A stretch of 8,444 nt of DNA from Candidatus Glassiibacteriota bacterium (GCA_030604975.1 JAUVUV010000074.1:1-8444), one strand, 5' to 3'; shown: positions 1 through 7,066, counted from the first letter of the stretch. Notes: generated by a model not told the origin, from the letters alone. Made by a program: numbers and translations.

Positions 1-165
1 ACCGGCGCCTGGAAACAGACCGCTTTCCGGTTGGCTCTTTTTTCGCCTCCGACTCCTGAGTACCCGATGACTCTGTTACAGACACACCCGGATGCGAAAA
101 TCACCGCCACACGGGGCACGGCAGCGCACGCGATCAGCCTTCACCCGGAATGGGAACTGATTTAG
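1..165 (+). CDS. C-terminal fragment of an unrecognised protein (5' end outside window)
   Basis: Reading frame 1 is open from the first base to a TAG at 163-165, giving the last 54 residues of a protein that starts before the window. The tail ends in HPEWELI and contains ATRGTAAHAISLHP, which reads like ordinary coding sequence. I do not recognise a family. The next gene, the PfkB kinase, begins 57 bases later on the same strand with no terminator between them, so the two could be cotranscribed. The call rests only on an open frame, the orientation and the spacing. A chance open frame of this length is possible, and no domain or motif supports it. Confidence 0.45.
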   Translation, partial: TGAWKQTAFRLALFSPPTPEYPMTLLQTHPDAKITATRGTAAHAISLHPEWELI

Positions 166-222
166 GCTTGAGCGAGGTGGGCCCACTCCCTTTCTGAATG
201 AATCACTCCAGAGGAAAAACCA

Positions 223-1308
223 ATGGTTAAAACCGGCTGCAAGGGGTTGATTGGATCCGGAGGTATCGGTTCGGGAATCTTTTTCGAACTGGAGGGCAAC
301 CCCACCCTTGGCCGCAATGAAAGCCGGCTGGGGGTCTTGAGCGACGCCAGGGATTTCTGCAAGCTGCATATTATCTGCCATTATATTGCAGTGCTGATGC
401 GCTCAGACAGTGCGGATAAATCGAGCTTCCAGACAGTGGCAATCGGCAGGGTGGGCCGGGATGAAACCGGCAGGGGGATGGTGAGGATGATGAAGGAGAC
501 GGGGATGGATACCTCGCTGGTAAAAGAAACCGAGAACGCCGCCACTCTTTTTTCCGTCTGTTTCCAGTATCCTGATTCCTCCGGGGGCAATATCACCACC
601 GCCCGGAGCGCAAGCAGTCTGCTAACGCAGGAGGACATCCGCCAGGCAGAACCGCTCTGCAAGGAATTCGGACTACAGGGGATTGCACTGGCCGCGCCGG
701 AGGTTCCTCTTGAATGCCGACTGGAGTTGCTGAAAATGGCCGCAGAATACGGCATGAAGCGGTTCTGCGCCTTCAACTCGGCGGAATTGAACGAACCTGT
801 GGCTGTTGAGTGTATCAGGCACACAAATTACATTGCCATGAACCGGGATGAAGCCGAAACCCTGACCGGGGAAAACTGCGCCCAGGACCGTCTGGATGAT
901 TTTCTGGAACTGGTCCGGGAGAGACTGCTCGCGATCAATCCGGATATCCGCATCCTGGTTACGCTGGGCTCGTCCGGGTCATACGGTTTCGAAAATGGTG
1001 CTTGGGAGTTCACCCCCTGTGCCAGAGTAGAGCCGAAAAGCACCGCAGGAGCCGGGGATGCAACTCTGGCGGGAATTATCATAGCTACCGCCTGCGGGCT
1101 GCCGTTTATCCTCCCCGGACGAAAGAGGAGAAAGAATCTGGCAGAGACGCCTCTGGAGACCGCATGCGATTTTGCTGCCCTTCTTGCTTCCCTGTCCGTT
1201 CTTTCCATGGACACGATCAATCTGGCGACAACCCCTGCCAAGCTCGCCGTGCACAGCAGGGGGCTCAGGCTGAAATTATCCTCAGAGATCGAGAGTCTGC
1301 TGGAATAA
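223..1308 (+). CDS. PfkB/ribokinase-family carbohydrate kinase
   Basis: This is a predicted cytoplasmic ATP-dependent kinase of a sugar, nucleoside or related small substrate, 361 residues long. The C-terminal PfkB signature is clear: STAGAGDATLAGII at residues 273-286, with G276-A277-G278 forming the anion hole and D279 as the expected catalytic base. Other family landmarks are VGRDETGRG (77-85), MNRDEAETLTG (206-216, the N..E element) and the nucleotide-side strand ILVTLGSSGSYGF (244-256). The N-terminus (GSGGIGSGIFFELEG, then LGRNESRLG) differs from the usual AGGN-type substrate motif, so the substrate cannot be inferred. There is no signal peptide. The start is the ATG at 223, with AGAGGA at 210-215 seven bases upstream. 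No strong T-tract terminator follows; a small AAAGC/GCTTT palindrome overlaps the stop at 1307-1319. The family is confident, the substrate unknown. Confidence 0.9.
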   Translation: MVKTGCKGLIGSGGIGSGIFFELEGNPTLGRNESRLGVLSDARDFCKLHIICHYIAVLMRSDSADKSSFQTVAIGRVGRDETGRGMVRMMKETGMDTSLVKETENAATLFSVCFQYPDSSGGNITTARSASSLLTQEDIRQAEPLCKEFGLQGIALAAPEVPLECRLELLKMAAEYGMKRFCAFNSAELNEPVAVECIRHTNYIAMNRDEAETLTGENCAQDRLDDFLELVRERLLAINPDIRILVTLGSSGSYGFENGAWEFTPCARVEPKSTAGAGDATLAGIIIATACGLPFILPGRKRRKNLAETPLETACDFAALLASLSVLSMDTINLATTPAKLAVHSRGLRLKLSSEIESLLE

Positions 1309-1360
1309 AGCGGCGCTTTCCGGGCGGCTTGTAAAGAATTAGGATCAAGATAGAACTAGC

Positions 1361-1376
1361 CCGCGGCAAGCCGCGG
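1361..1376. repeat. Short GC palindrome (CCGCGG arms)
   Basis: CCGCGG at 1361-1366 pairs with CCGCGG at 1371-1376 around a CAAG loop. One more C-G pair could close the loop to two bases. There is no T-tract beside it. It could be a REP-like element or an RNA-stabilising hairpin. Confidence 0.55.
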
Positions 1377-1446
1377 AGTATCAAAATGATGAATTTGATC
1401 GATCTTATTCCCCCAGAGGATGAACACATCGAGACAACCCCCTGTC

Positions 1447-1466
1447 TCCCCCTTTATTAAGGGGGA
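1447..1466. repeat. Perfect inverted repeat TCCCCCTT/AAGGGGGA
   Basis: An eight-base perfect stem (1447-1454 with 1459-1466) encloses a TATT loop. It sits immediately before the next hairpin, one base away. Similar CCCCCTT...AAGGGGG palindromes occur dispersed in intergenic DNA of many bacteria, but copy number in this genome cannot be judged from one window. Confidence 0.6.
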
Positions 1467-1467
1467 C

Positions 1468-1499
1468 TAAACTACTACCGGCTGAAGCCGGTAGGTTTA
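1468..1499. repeat. REP-like hairpin with GTAG ends
   Basis: CTACCGGC (1475-1482) pairs perfectly with GCCGGTAG (1487-1494) around a TGAA loop. An outer TAAAC/GTTTA pairing (1468-1472 with 1495-1499) is separated by a two-base bulge. Known REP elements mobilised by REP-associated tyrosine transposases carry a GTAG or GGAG tetranucleotide next to a palindrome, and GTAG appears here at the stem ends on both strands. No such transposase is in the window, so the assignment is by resemblance. Confidence 0.5.
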
Positions 1500-1516
1500 G
1501 GGCGACTTACTCGCTC

Positions 1517-1534
1517 GACCGGATAAATTCGGTC
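1517..1534. repeat. Inverted repeat GACCGG/TCGGTC
   Basis: GACCG (1517-1521) pairs with CGGTC (1530-1534), extended inward by a G-T and an A-T pair to leave a four-base TAAA loop. There is no adjacent T-tract. It is part of the same palindrome cluster. Confidence 0.45.
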
Positions 1535-1565
1535 ATCGCAGCCGCATTTGAAAAACCAAAAACTG

Positions 1566-1578
1566 GCCCCTTCGGGGC
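1566..1578. repeat. GCCCC/GGGGC hairpin
   Basis: GCCCC (1566-1570) pairs with GGGGC (1574-1578) around a three-base TTC loop. The stem is short and strong and no T-tract follows on either strand. It is part of the same palindrome cluster. Confidence 0.45.
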
Positions 1579-1637
1579 ATACTAAAGGCGAGGGATTTTC
1601 TCCCATTCCCCGATTGGGACATTAAATCAGTTTCCGC

Positions 1638-1680
1638 AAAAAAAGAGCCGAAACCCGTGTTTCCGGTTCCGGCCCTTTTT
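1638..1680 (-). terminator. Rho-independent terminator of the DUF5107/TPR gene
   Basis: A 16-pair stem (1640-1655 with 1665-1680) encloses a nine-base loop. Read on the minus strand, all positions pair, two of them as G-U wobbles, and the stem runs into seven U residues (the A run at 1638-1644). Read on the plus strand the same two positions become A-C mismatches, so the structure favours leftward termination. It begins 30 bases after the stop codon of the leftward gene ending at 1710. Confidence 0.82.
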
Positions 1681-1709
1681 AAATCTAAAACTCTGGAACA
1701 CTCAAGGCA

Positions 1710-4700
1710 TCACCATCCGACCCGCCGCGGGCTGAAAGCCCTGAGGTCGACTATCGGATCAAGTTCGATGGCTTTCTTGCGTTCAATTTCAGCCTCTTGC
1801 TCACGCCCCAGTCCTTCCAGGGCCAGCGAGCGTTTGAAACAGAGGATCGCCTGGGCGTTTCTTCTGGGATCGAAATTCATTCCCTCCACAAGATAACGAT
1901 TATTAGAAGCTTCTCTCCTGTCCACTGCCGCGAGAAATTCCTCATAGACTCTGCGGGCTTCCGCTTTCTTGCCAAGTTTTTCAAGCGCTTTGCCTTTGTA
2001 ATACTGGTAAGCGTTGTCAGGGGCCGGCTGGTCGGCTGCCACTTTCTTGAACATTTCCCCTGCTTCCCTTTTCCGTCCCAGGGCCTCGAGAGCCACGGCC
2101 ACTTTGTAGCGCTTGCGGGCATGGATGGTCCTGGGCTGGGCAGCTACTTCCAGGTTTGGCGGGTATTCCAGGGAGAGGCGGTAATGCTCGAGTGCTTTCT
2201 CGTAGTTTCCGGCCTCGAATTCGATATCACCCAGCCTGATATGGCTCTCGACCCAGTACTGGTGGATACCGTAGCGGCCCTCCCAGGACTTGAAGTGATG
2301 ATCATAGAGCCATTTGAGAGCATCATTGTAACGGCCTACCTGGACGTAACTGGAAACCAGGCGTTTCAGTGCCTGGTCGCGCTTAGTAACTGTGTCGATG
2401 TATTTTTCCAGGAAGGCGATAATTTCTTCGTTAGAAAGCCCTAGATCGACATATACCTCTTCAAGTTCGTAGATCGCCAGGGCGGCTGTCGGGTCGGCTT
2501 TCACAGCGTTCTCGTAAGCCTGGCGCGCCTTCTGAAGGTCATCTTTCTCGTGGAACGCATAGCCCAGGTTCCGGTGGGCGATGGCATTAGCCGGATCGAG
2601 CGTAACTGCTTTTTCCCAGCAGGCTATGGCCTCCTCCATCTGTTTCTTGCTGTAAAGCAGGTTGCCCATCAGGTATTGCACCTGTGCATCGTCCGGGTTC
2701 TGCTCAATCGCGCAGTTCAACACGGGCAGGCTTTCCAGGCGGCTGGGGAAACAGTATTTGACCGAGGCAGCCGAACCTTTGGCCCGGTAGGCAGCTGCCT
2801 GTTCACTGTTACCGAGAAGGTTGTTGTAGCAGGCTAGATAGTAATAAACCATCGGCGAGACGTTATCGGTTTCCCCAGGCAATATCTCGAGGATTCGCAC
2901 CGCATGCTTGTACTGGCCGCAGCGGGCATAGCGGATGGCAAGCTCGAGAAAATTATCACTGTCCAGCCTGGAGAGTTTGAGCGCCTGATCGTAAACTTTT
3001 TGCGCTTCCTCGCTTCTTCCCAGTTTTGTAAGGGCATGATATTTCTCGGTCAGGGAGAGGAAACCGAGCGGATCCATCCTCTGAATCTCCTCTGCCACTG
3101 CCAGAGCCTGCTCGTGGCGTCCCAGACGGTTGAGGATCAGCGCTTTGACAGTATAGGCCTGGGCGTTGTCACCGTTGCCCCTGATACTACGCTCGATATG
3201 CTCCAGAGCGCGCTCATAGCGCCCCTGGGAAGCGGTAAGCTGGGCCAGTTCGAAATGGGCCGCGGCATAATAGCCCAGGTCGTAACTCGAACGGTTCAGG
3301 CTTTTCTCTGCTTGATACAGATCACCGAGCCACAACTGGGCAAGCCCCTTAAAATACCAGGCCTTGTAAAAAGAGGCGTCCCGCTCGATTGATTTATCGA
3401 AACATTTCAGTGCCTCCTCGAATTCTCCTTGCTTGAGGTAAATCAAGCCAACAGCAGTGTTCGAACGCAAATCCCCGGGATCCCTGTTGAGGGCCTCCTG
3501 GTAATAATTCATTCCCCGATCCGGGTTGCGGAACTTGTCAAAGTGGTCACCGATTACAAAAAGCTCGTCCTGAGATTTGACTTGCTCAGGGGGCGGATAC
3601 CGTTTTACCGGTTCGGGAAGCGGAGGATTGGTGGGCCTGGAGTGCTGAAAAGCAAGAAGCGTATCACCCCCTGCACAGAGCACTAACATCTTCAGTGAAT
3701 ACAGATCGGCCCCTTTCGGTGTTTTCACCTCCTCTATAAATGGATTACCGGGATCGGGATCGGCTGTTTTGCGATAAATCTCGTTTCCGTCATGAGTCAG
3801 GACAACCTGAGCGTCCTTGTTCATCCCTGTGGGCGACCAGCCGATTCTGGCCTTTCTTTTTTCCAGTTCGATATTCAGCGTGCCTTCCAGGTTGGCAAAA
3901 TCCCAGACTCCGATATCGCGCACCGGGAACCAGAAATGGCTGAAAACTTTTGTTTCTCCGGGCATTATCCAGTGAAGGTCAGGCTGATTGTCCGAATAGC
4001 CCCCGGCCTGTGGTTCGAAATAGGGCAGGTCGCCATCGGTGAGGATATCCTCCCAGATTCGGCCTGAGGGCGCGGCGCCCCAGGTCCAGAGTTTTTTTCC
4101 ACGTACGATATTAGGGTCTGCAAAGTGCACCATGCCTGCCTTTTCTTCCGGGCTGTATCCGCCGAAATAGCCTTTCTCGCACTCCCAGGCGAAGAAGCTC
4201 GTTGCACGGGCGGTATTTTTCCAGAAGCTCATATTATTACCTTCATGAACAGGCCAGTGTAAAAACTCGTTTTTGCCGTGGCCGGTTACGATCTCCACTG
4301 GGATAACCGCCTGGTATTCCTGGGTGGCACGTACAGCGCTGGTGGCCCAGAACTGGAAACGATGGATGTAAGGAGTACAGTTGTAAAGACGCACCTTGGT
4401 TTCCACCCAGTTTCGTCCCGGATGCACCGTGGTTCCCACGGACCAGCGCATTTTGGTTATCCGGTCTATTTCACCGGTCCAGGCGGTTTTGGATCCATCC
4501 GGGTTCTCCACAATCCGGTAGTCCGTGTCCCGAAAGCCGGAGGCCCTGTGGCCGTCCGGGAAATTCCACTCCACGCCGCCGGAAATCCAGGCACCTGTTA
4601 ATCCGACCAGGCCCGGCTTGATTGTCACCTGGTCGTAGAGAAACTGGTAGCCGTTAGTCTTGTCCTGTGCTCCGTGAAGGCGGCCGCCAATCTCGGGCAA

Positions 4701-4952
4701 CACGAGAGCCTTGACATATTCGTTTTCCACCCAGAGAGCGCGATACGTACGGTCGTATTTTTCATTGGTAATCCTGTCGAACATGGTATAGGGGTAAATC
4801 CGGTCGCTCCAGCGGGGCATGATTTCCGGCTCGCGAATGCGGTAGGTTGGTATGATCAGCGGTTCCTCGTAAACGCGTACCCCCCCATCCGAACGTGCAG
4901 TTGAAATAATTGTACCGACCATTAATACCAGCAGCAATCGCCAGACTCTCAT
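1710..4952 (-). CDS. Secreted DUF5107 domain protein with long TPR array
   Basis: This 1080-residue exported protein has unknown molecular function. Residues 1-20 form a signal peptide (MR, then the hydrophobic stretch LLLVLMVGTII, with likely cleavage near STARS). Residues about 30-435 match the DUF5107 type: ALVLPEIGGRLHG (82-94), GGVEWNFPDGH (125-135), HEGNNMSFWKN (236-246) and KLWTWG (287-292). That domain is thought to share the galactose-mutarotase-like beta-sandwich fold, suggesting sugar binding. Residues about 490-1068 hold roughly fourteen TPR-like helical pairs; the clearest are 496-525, 757-787 and 789-821. These usually form a protein-binding superhelix. The ATG at 4952 has AGGAGG at 4961-4966, eight bases away; an out-of-frame ATG at 4959 is too close to that site. 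The transglutaminase-like gene lies 141 bases upstream on the same strand. The family is confident and the role inferred. Confidence 0.93.
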   Translation of the reverse strand: MRVWRLLLVLMVGTIISTARSDGGVRVYEEPLIIPTYRIREPEIMPRWSDRIYPYTMFDRITNEKYDRTYRALWVENEYVKALVLPEIGGRLHGAQDKTNGYQFLYDQVTIKPGLVGLTGAWISGGVEWNFPDGHRASGFRDTDYRIVENPDGSKTAWTGEIDRITKMRWSVGTTVHPGRNWVETKVRLYNCTPYIHRFQFWATSAVRATQEYQAVIPVEIVTGHGKNEFLHWPVHEGNNMSFWKNTARATSFFAWECEKGYFGGYSPEEKAGMVHFADPNIVRGKKLWTWGAAPSGRIWEDILTDGDLPYFEPQAGGYSDNQPDLHWIMPGETKVFSHFWFPVRDIGVWDFANLEGTLNIELEKRKARIGWSPTGMNKDAQVVLTHDGNEIYRKTADPDPGNPFIEEVKTPKGADLYSLKMLVLCAGGDTLLAFQHSRPTNPPLPEPVKRYPPPEQVKSQDELFVIGDHFDKFRNPDRGMNYYQEALNRDPGDLRSNTAVGLIYLKQGEFEEALKCFDKSIERDASFYKAWYFKGLAQLWLGDLYQAEKSLNRSSYDLGYYAAAHFELAQLTASQGRYERALEHIERSIRGNGDNAQAYTVKALILNRLGRHEQALAVAEEIQRMDPLGFLSLTEKYHALTKLGRSEEAQKVYDQALKLSRLDSDNFLELAIRYARCGQYKHAVRILEILPGETDNVSPMVYYYLACYNNLLGNSEQAAAYRAKGSAASVKYCFPSRLESLPVLNCAIEQNPDDAQVQYLMGNLLYSKKQMEEAIACWEKAVTLDPANAIAHRNLGYAFHEKDDLQKARQAYENAVKADPTAALAIYELEEVYVDLGLSNEEIIAFLEKYIDTVTKRDQALKRLVSSYVQVGRYNDALKWLYDHHFKSWEGRYGIHQYWVESHIRLGDIEFEAGNYEKALEHYRLSLEYPPNLEVAAQPRTIHARKRYKVAVALEALGRKREAGEMFKKVAADQPAPDNAYQYYKGKALEKLGKKAEARRVYEEFLAAVDRREASNNRYLVEGMNFDPRRNAQAILCFKRSLALEGLGREQEAEIERKKAIELDPIVDLRAFSPRRVGW

Positions 4953-4985
4953 GGGACATTCCTCCTGAACTTTAGAAAAAATAAC

Positions 4986-5014
4986 TGTATAAGATCATTT
5001 GGGAATCCGGTAAA
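4986..5014 (-). promoter_or_regulatory. Candidate promoter of the DUF5107/TPR gene
   Basis: On the minus strand TTTACC (5014-5009) is separated by 17 bases from TATACA (4991-4986), four of six matches to each sigma-70 box. The implied transcript would begin about 25 bases before the AGGAGG site. A perfect TTGACA lies further upstream (5041-5036) but has no good -10 partner at the right distance. No terminator is visible between this gene and the upstream one, so readthrough is also possible. Confidence 0.35.
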
Positions 5015-5093
5015 TTTGCTAATAAAACAGATTACTGTCAATTAAAAGTTTTTCCGAAATTTTTTCCATTTTCCTGAATTTGCAGGCTTGGCC

Positions 5094-6731
5094 TCATTCC
5101 GGGAGGCATTCCATGATTATTTCTTTCATCCTTGGGTACTGGCTGCCTGCAACCTCGATAGTGTAGCTTTCACCGCCTGAATTTACCACCCTGCGGTCGA
5201 CCCTGTCCCAGCCCTGCTCCTGCCATTTATAAGTCACGACCAGTCTGGCATCATCCGGTATCCGGTCGGCAAGCACGGTAACCATGTTCCGGCCCGGCTT
5301 GAGGAAGGGCAGCGAATACATGTTGAGCTGGCAGAGCGCCTCGGCTTTGAATTCGAGCAGGCTCACCGAACCCGAGGCGCTCCTGTCGTGGAGCTTCAAC
5401 TTGAGACCGAAGCGATAGCGCTGTTCGAGCAGGTTAGCCGGTATCTCGAAACAGAAATCCCCGCCTGATTCGACAACCCCGAGGCAGAGCCAGTTTTCGC
5501 TTTCGCCGATATCCATATACACCGCAATCCACGAGCCGTCGGTAACTTTCGCCCGGCCTTTGATCTTACCGCCGACAAAGACATACGGCGCCTCGAAAGT
5601 GAAAAAGAACTCGCCGTCACTGCTGCCCGGCTTACAGCGAAGAACGTTTCCGGTCACGTTCTGCCCCTCGGCTATCTCCAGGGACTTGACCGAATCCGCA
5701 GCCCGGAAAACCCGCTTATCCGAGAACATGTCCTCGTAGCTCAACAGCCCGTTTGCATAGTAGTGGTAGCATTCCCGGCCATTAATAACCTTGCGGTACG
5801 GCTCGATAATCGGCCAGTTATTTACATCCCGCTTTTCCCTGCCGCCGTCCGGGTGGTGTGGTGGCAGGATAGCCGGCGAGGGGCTCCGGCGTTTCTTATT
5901 CTTTCTGGTGAAGTCATAGCTCAGGTTGTACATGCCAGGCAGGTTGTCCCACAAGCGGGTCAGGCGGAAACCGGGTCGCAGGTTAAAAGCCATGGTGTGG
6001 GTATTAGGCTCGTTCGCGTTGGATGGCTCGTATTCCGGCAAGGCGCCGAGCAGAAAATCTACCCCGTACTTGCGGTAGGTAAACCATTGGTCTGCCTGGG
6101 CCAAGGCTCCCTCCGGGTAAACCGACTCGCCGTCCCAGGGGCAGAACGGCATGCCGGCCCGGCCCTCGGCCACGGCTCTGGTCAGCAGGGTCGTATCCGC
6201 CACGATATCGTCTATCGAGGCGATCTCGCGGCGGTCTCTCCGGAAAGCGTAGCAGCCGATAATTGCGTCCATGAAATGCCAGCGCCCGTTCCATTTGACC
6301 TCGGCTGTGCCGTGCCCAGGCACGCTCACTCCCCGCGCATCCTCGAACAGCCCGCTCTGCTTGCAGACACTGGCGAACATCCAGTTGTTCTGGGTGCAGA
6401 GCGTATAGCCGTAAACATTGACCATGCGAAGAAAATCGAACATGTGCTGCTGGTCGTTTACCGGAAAGGGGTACTCCACACGCGCGGCGTAGGGGAACAT
6501 CGAGCGGCGGAAAAAGTTGAAAATCGCGATTGCCTGGTCCTGGGGATCGTTGAGTCCTCTGGTCAGATCGGCAACCAGGCTCTGGTAGTCGAAGCAGTTC
6601 ACGCTGCAGTCTGTGATTACCCAGGGGTTTGCTATCGAGTTCTGAGCGGCTTTCGCCGGGGTGAAAAAAGAAAACGCGGCACACAGGGCCAGGCCCACTA
6701 GTTTATTTACCGGGATCGTAATCATAAGCAT
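5094..6731 (-). CDS. Secreted transglutaminase-like domain protein
   Basis: This 545-residue exported protein has a transglutaminase/protease-like core. The triad is readable: C112 in YTLCTQNNW, H140 in VPGHGTAEV and D155 in WHFMDA, in the usual Cys-His-Asp order and spacing. It may act as a cysteine peptidase, amidase or cross-linking enzyme; the substrate is unknown. After the core come LRPGFRLTRLWDN (252-264) and ANGLLSYEDMF (326-336). A beta-rich region (about 345-470) resembles a carbohydrate-binding-type sandwich, and a short terminal beta domain ends the chain. A signal peptide covers residues 1-28 and ends AKA-A. The open frame extends to a TTG at 6746, but AAGGAG (6743-6738) lies six bases before the ATG at 6731, so that start is preferred. 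The DUF5107/TPR gene follows on the same strand; both products are exported, so a functional partnership is conceivable but unproven. Confidence 0.9.
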   Translation of the reverse strand: MLMITIPVNKLVGLALCAAFSFFTPAKAAQNSIANPWVITDCSVNCFDYQSLVADLTRGLNDPQDQAIAIFNFFRRSMFPYAARVEYPFPVNDQQHMFDFLRMVNVYGYTLCTQNNWMFASVCKQSGLFEDARGVSVPGHGTAEVKWNGRWHFMDAIIGCYAFRRDRREIASIDDIVADTTLLTRAVAEGRAGMPFCPWDGESVYPEGALAQADQWFTYRKYGVDFLLGALPEYEPSNANEPNTHTMAFNLRPGFRLTRLWDNLPGMYNLSYDFTRKNKKRRSPSPAILPPHHPDGGREKRDVNNWPIIEPYRKVINGRECYHYYANGLLSYEDMFSDKRVFRAADSVKSLEIAEGQNVTGNVLRCKPGSSDGEFFFTFEAPYVFVGGKIKGRAKVTDGSWIAVYMDIGESENWLCLGVVESGGDFCFEIPANLLEQRYRFGLKLKLHDRSASGSVSLLEFKAEALCQLNMYSLPFLKPGRNMVTVLADRIPDDARLVVTYKWQEQGWDRVDRRVVNSGGESYTIEVAGSQYPRMKEIIMECLPE

Positions 6732-6794
6732 CCAGCGCTCCTTCAAAGTGGGAAAACAGTTAAGAAAAGGAATTTGAAAGATTAATTAGTTGCA

Positions 6795-6823
6795 AAGTTA
6801 TCAATGCTTTTGCCCAAGGTCAA
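6795..6823 (-). promoter_or_regulatory. Candidate promoter of the transglutaminase-like gene
   Basis: On the minus strand TTGACC (6823-6818, five of six matches) is followed after 17 bases by TAACTT (6800-6795, weak). The same place also reads TAACTTTG (6800-6793), which fits the TAnnTTTG element of Bacteroidota housekeeping promoters. The implied leader is about 55 bases. The lineage is unknown, so it is unclear which pattern counts. Confidence 0.3.
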
Positions 6824-6948
6824 GAACGTGACGAAAATTGCCTTTTCTCAAGTTTAAATCCATTAAAAGTGAACAACTCGATGAGAGGAAAATTGACAAG
6901 CCAGCCATGGTTCCTTTATGTGATAGAAGCTTAAAACCTTGTTCATTC

Positions 6949-7023
6949 CTAATCAGGAGAAACATCGATGAAAACCACTCCGGGTTCAAGGATTTCTGCG
7001 AAAGTTTCACCCTGCCGAAACAT
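6949..7023 (-). CDS. Possible 24-residue small ORF
   Basis: ATG at 7023 is preceded at five bases by a strong AGGAGG (7034-7029), and the frame runs 24 codons to a TAG. The product, MFRQGETFAEILEPG then VVFIDVSPD, has a protein-like composition. The hairpin at 7042-7097 terminates the same strand just upstream of this ORF, so the transcript would have to start after it or read through. It overlaps the opposing mini-ORF at 6968-7066, and at most one is likely real. Function unknown. Confidence 0.2.
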   Translation of the reverse strand: MFRQGETFAEILEPGVVFIDVSPD

Positions 7024-7066
7024 TCGATCCTCCTGCTCGAGAAAAAAGGCTCTGCCCGCTGAATAG
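6968..7066 (+). CDS. Possible 32-residue small ORF
   Basis: ATG at 6968 follows AGGAGA (6955-6960) by seven bases, and a perfect TTGACA at 6893-6898 lies upstream with a weak -10. The product is basic and serine/cysteine rich (starting MKTTPGSRIS). Its stop codon falls in the loop of the hairpin at 7042-7097, an arrangement that superficially recalls a leader peptide and attenuator. The hairpin lacks a T-tract on this strand, which argues against that reading. It could equally be chance. Confidence 0.15.
   Translation: MKTTPGSRISAKVSPCRNIRSSCSRKKALPAE

Larger units (their letters stand above)
1309..1637. other. Palindrome-rich convergent intergenic region
   Basis: This 329-base stretch lies between the 3' ends of the PfkB kinase and the DUF5107/TPR gene. 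I see no credible gene in it. It carries a run of unrelated inverted repeats, listed separately below, plus weaker ones at 1380-1399 (ATCAAA/TTTGAT arms) and 1601-1619 (TCCCA/TGGGA arms). None is followed by a clear T-tract on the plus strand, so they do not look like classical terminators for the kinase. Such clustering between convergent genes is typical of REP-like or small mobile palindromic elements, which is an inference here. Confidence 0.7.

Noticed and set aside
1361..1578. Possible CRISPR-like array from the series of hairpins
   Set aside because: The palindromes differ from one another and the spacing is irregular, so there is no repeated unit.
1797..2444. A 215-codon plus-strand frame opposite the TPR region, and similar ones at 2904-3392 and 3429-3686
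   Set aside because: All lie antisense to the continuous TPR/DUF5107 coding frame and show no family features.
5763..6701. A 312-codon open frame on the plus strand opposite the transglutaminase-like gene
   Set aside because: It is antisense to a gene with a readable catalytic triad and signal peptide, and its product has no recognisable motif. It is a shadow frame.
6986..7010. GGTTCAA sequence recalling a tRNA T-loop
   Set aside because: The flanks do not form a T-stem and there is no acceptor or anticodon stem in the right positions.
6838..7062. A 74-codon plus-strand frame beginning with TTG
   Set aside because: There is no ribosome site before it, and the inferred protein shows no motif or signal. 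The shorter ATG frame at 6968 is in a different register and better supported.
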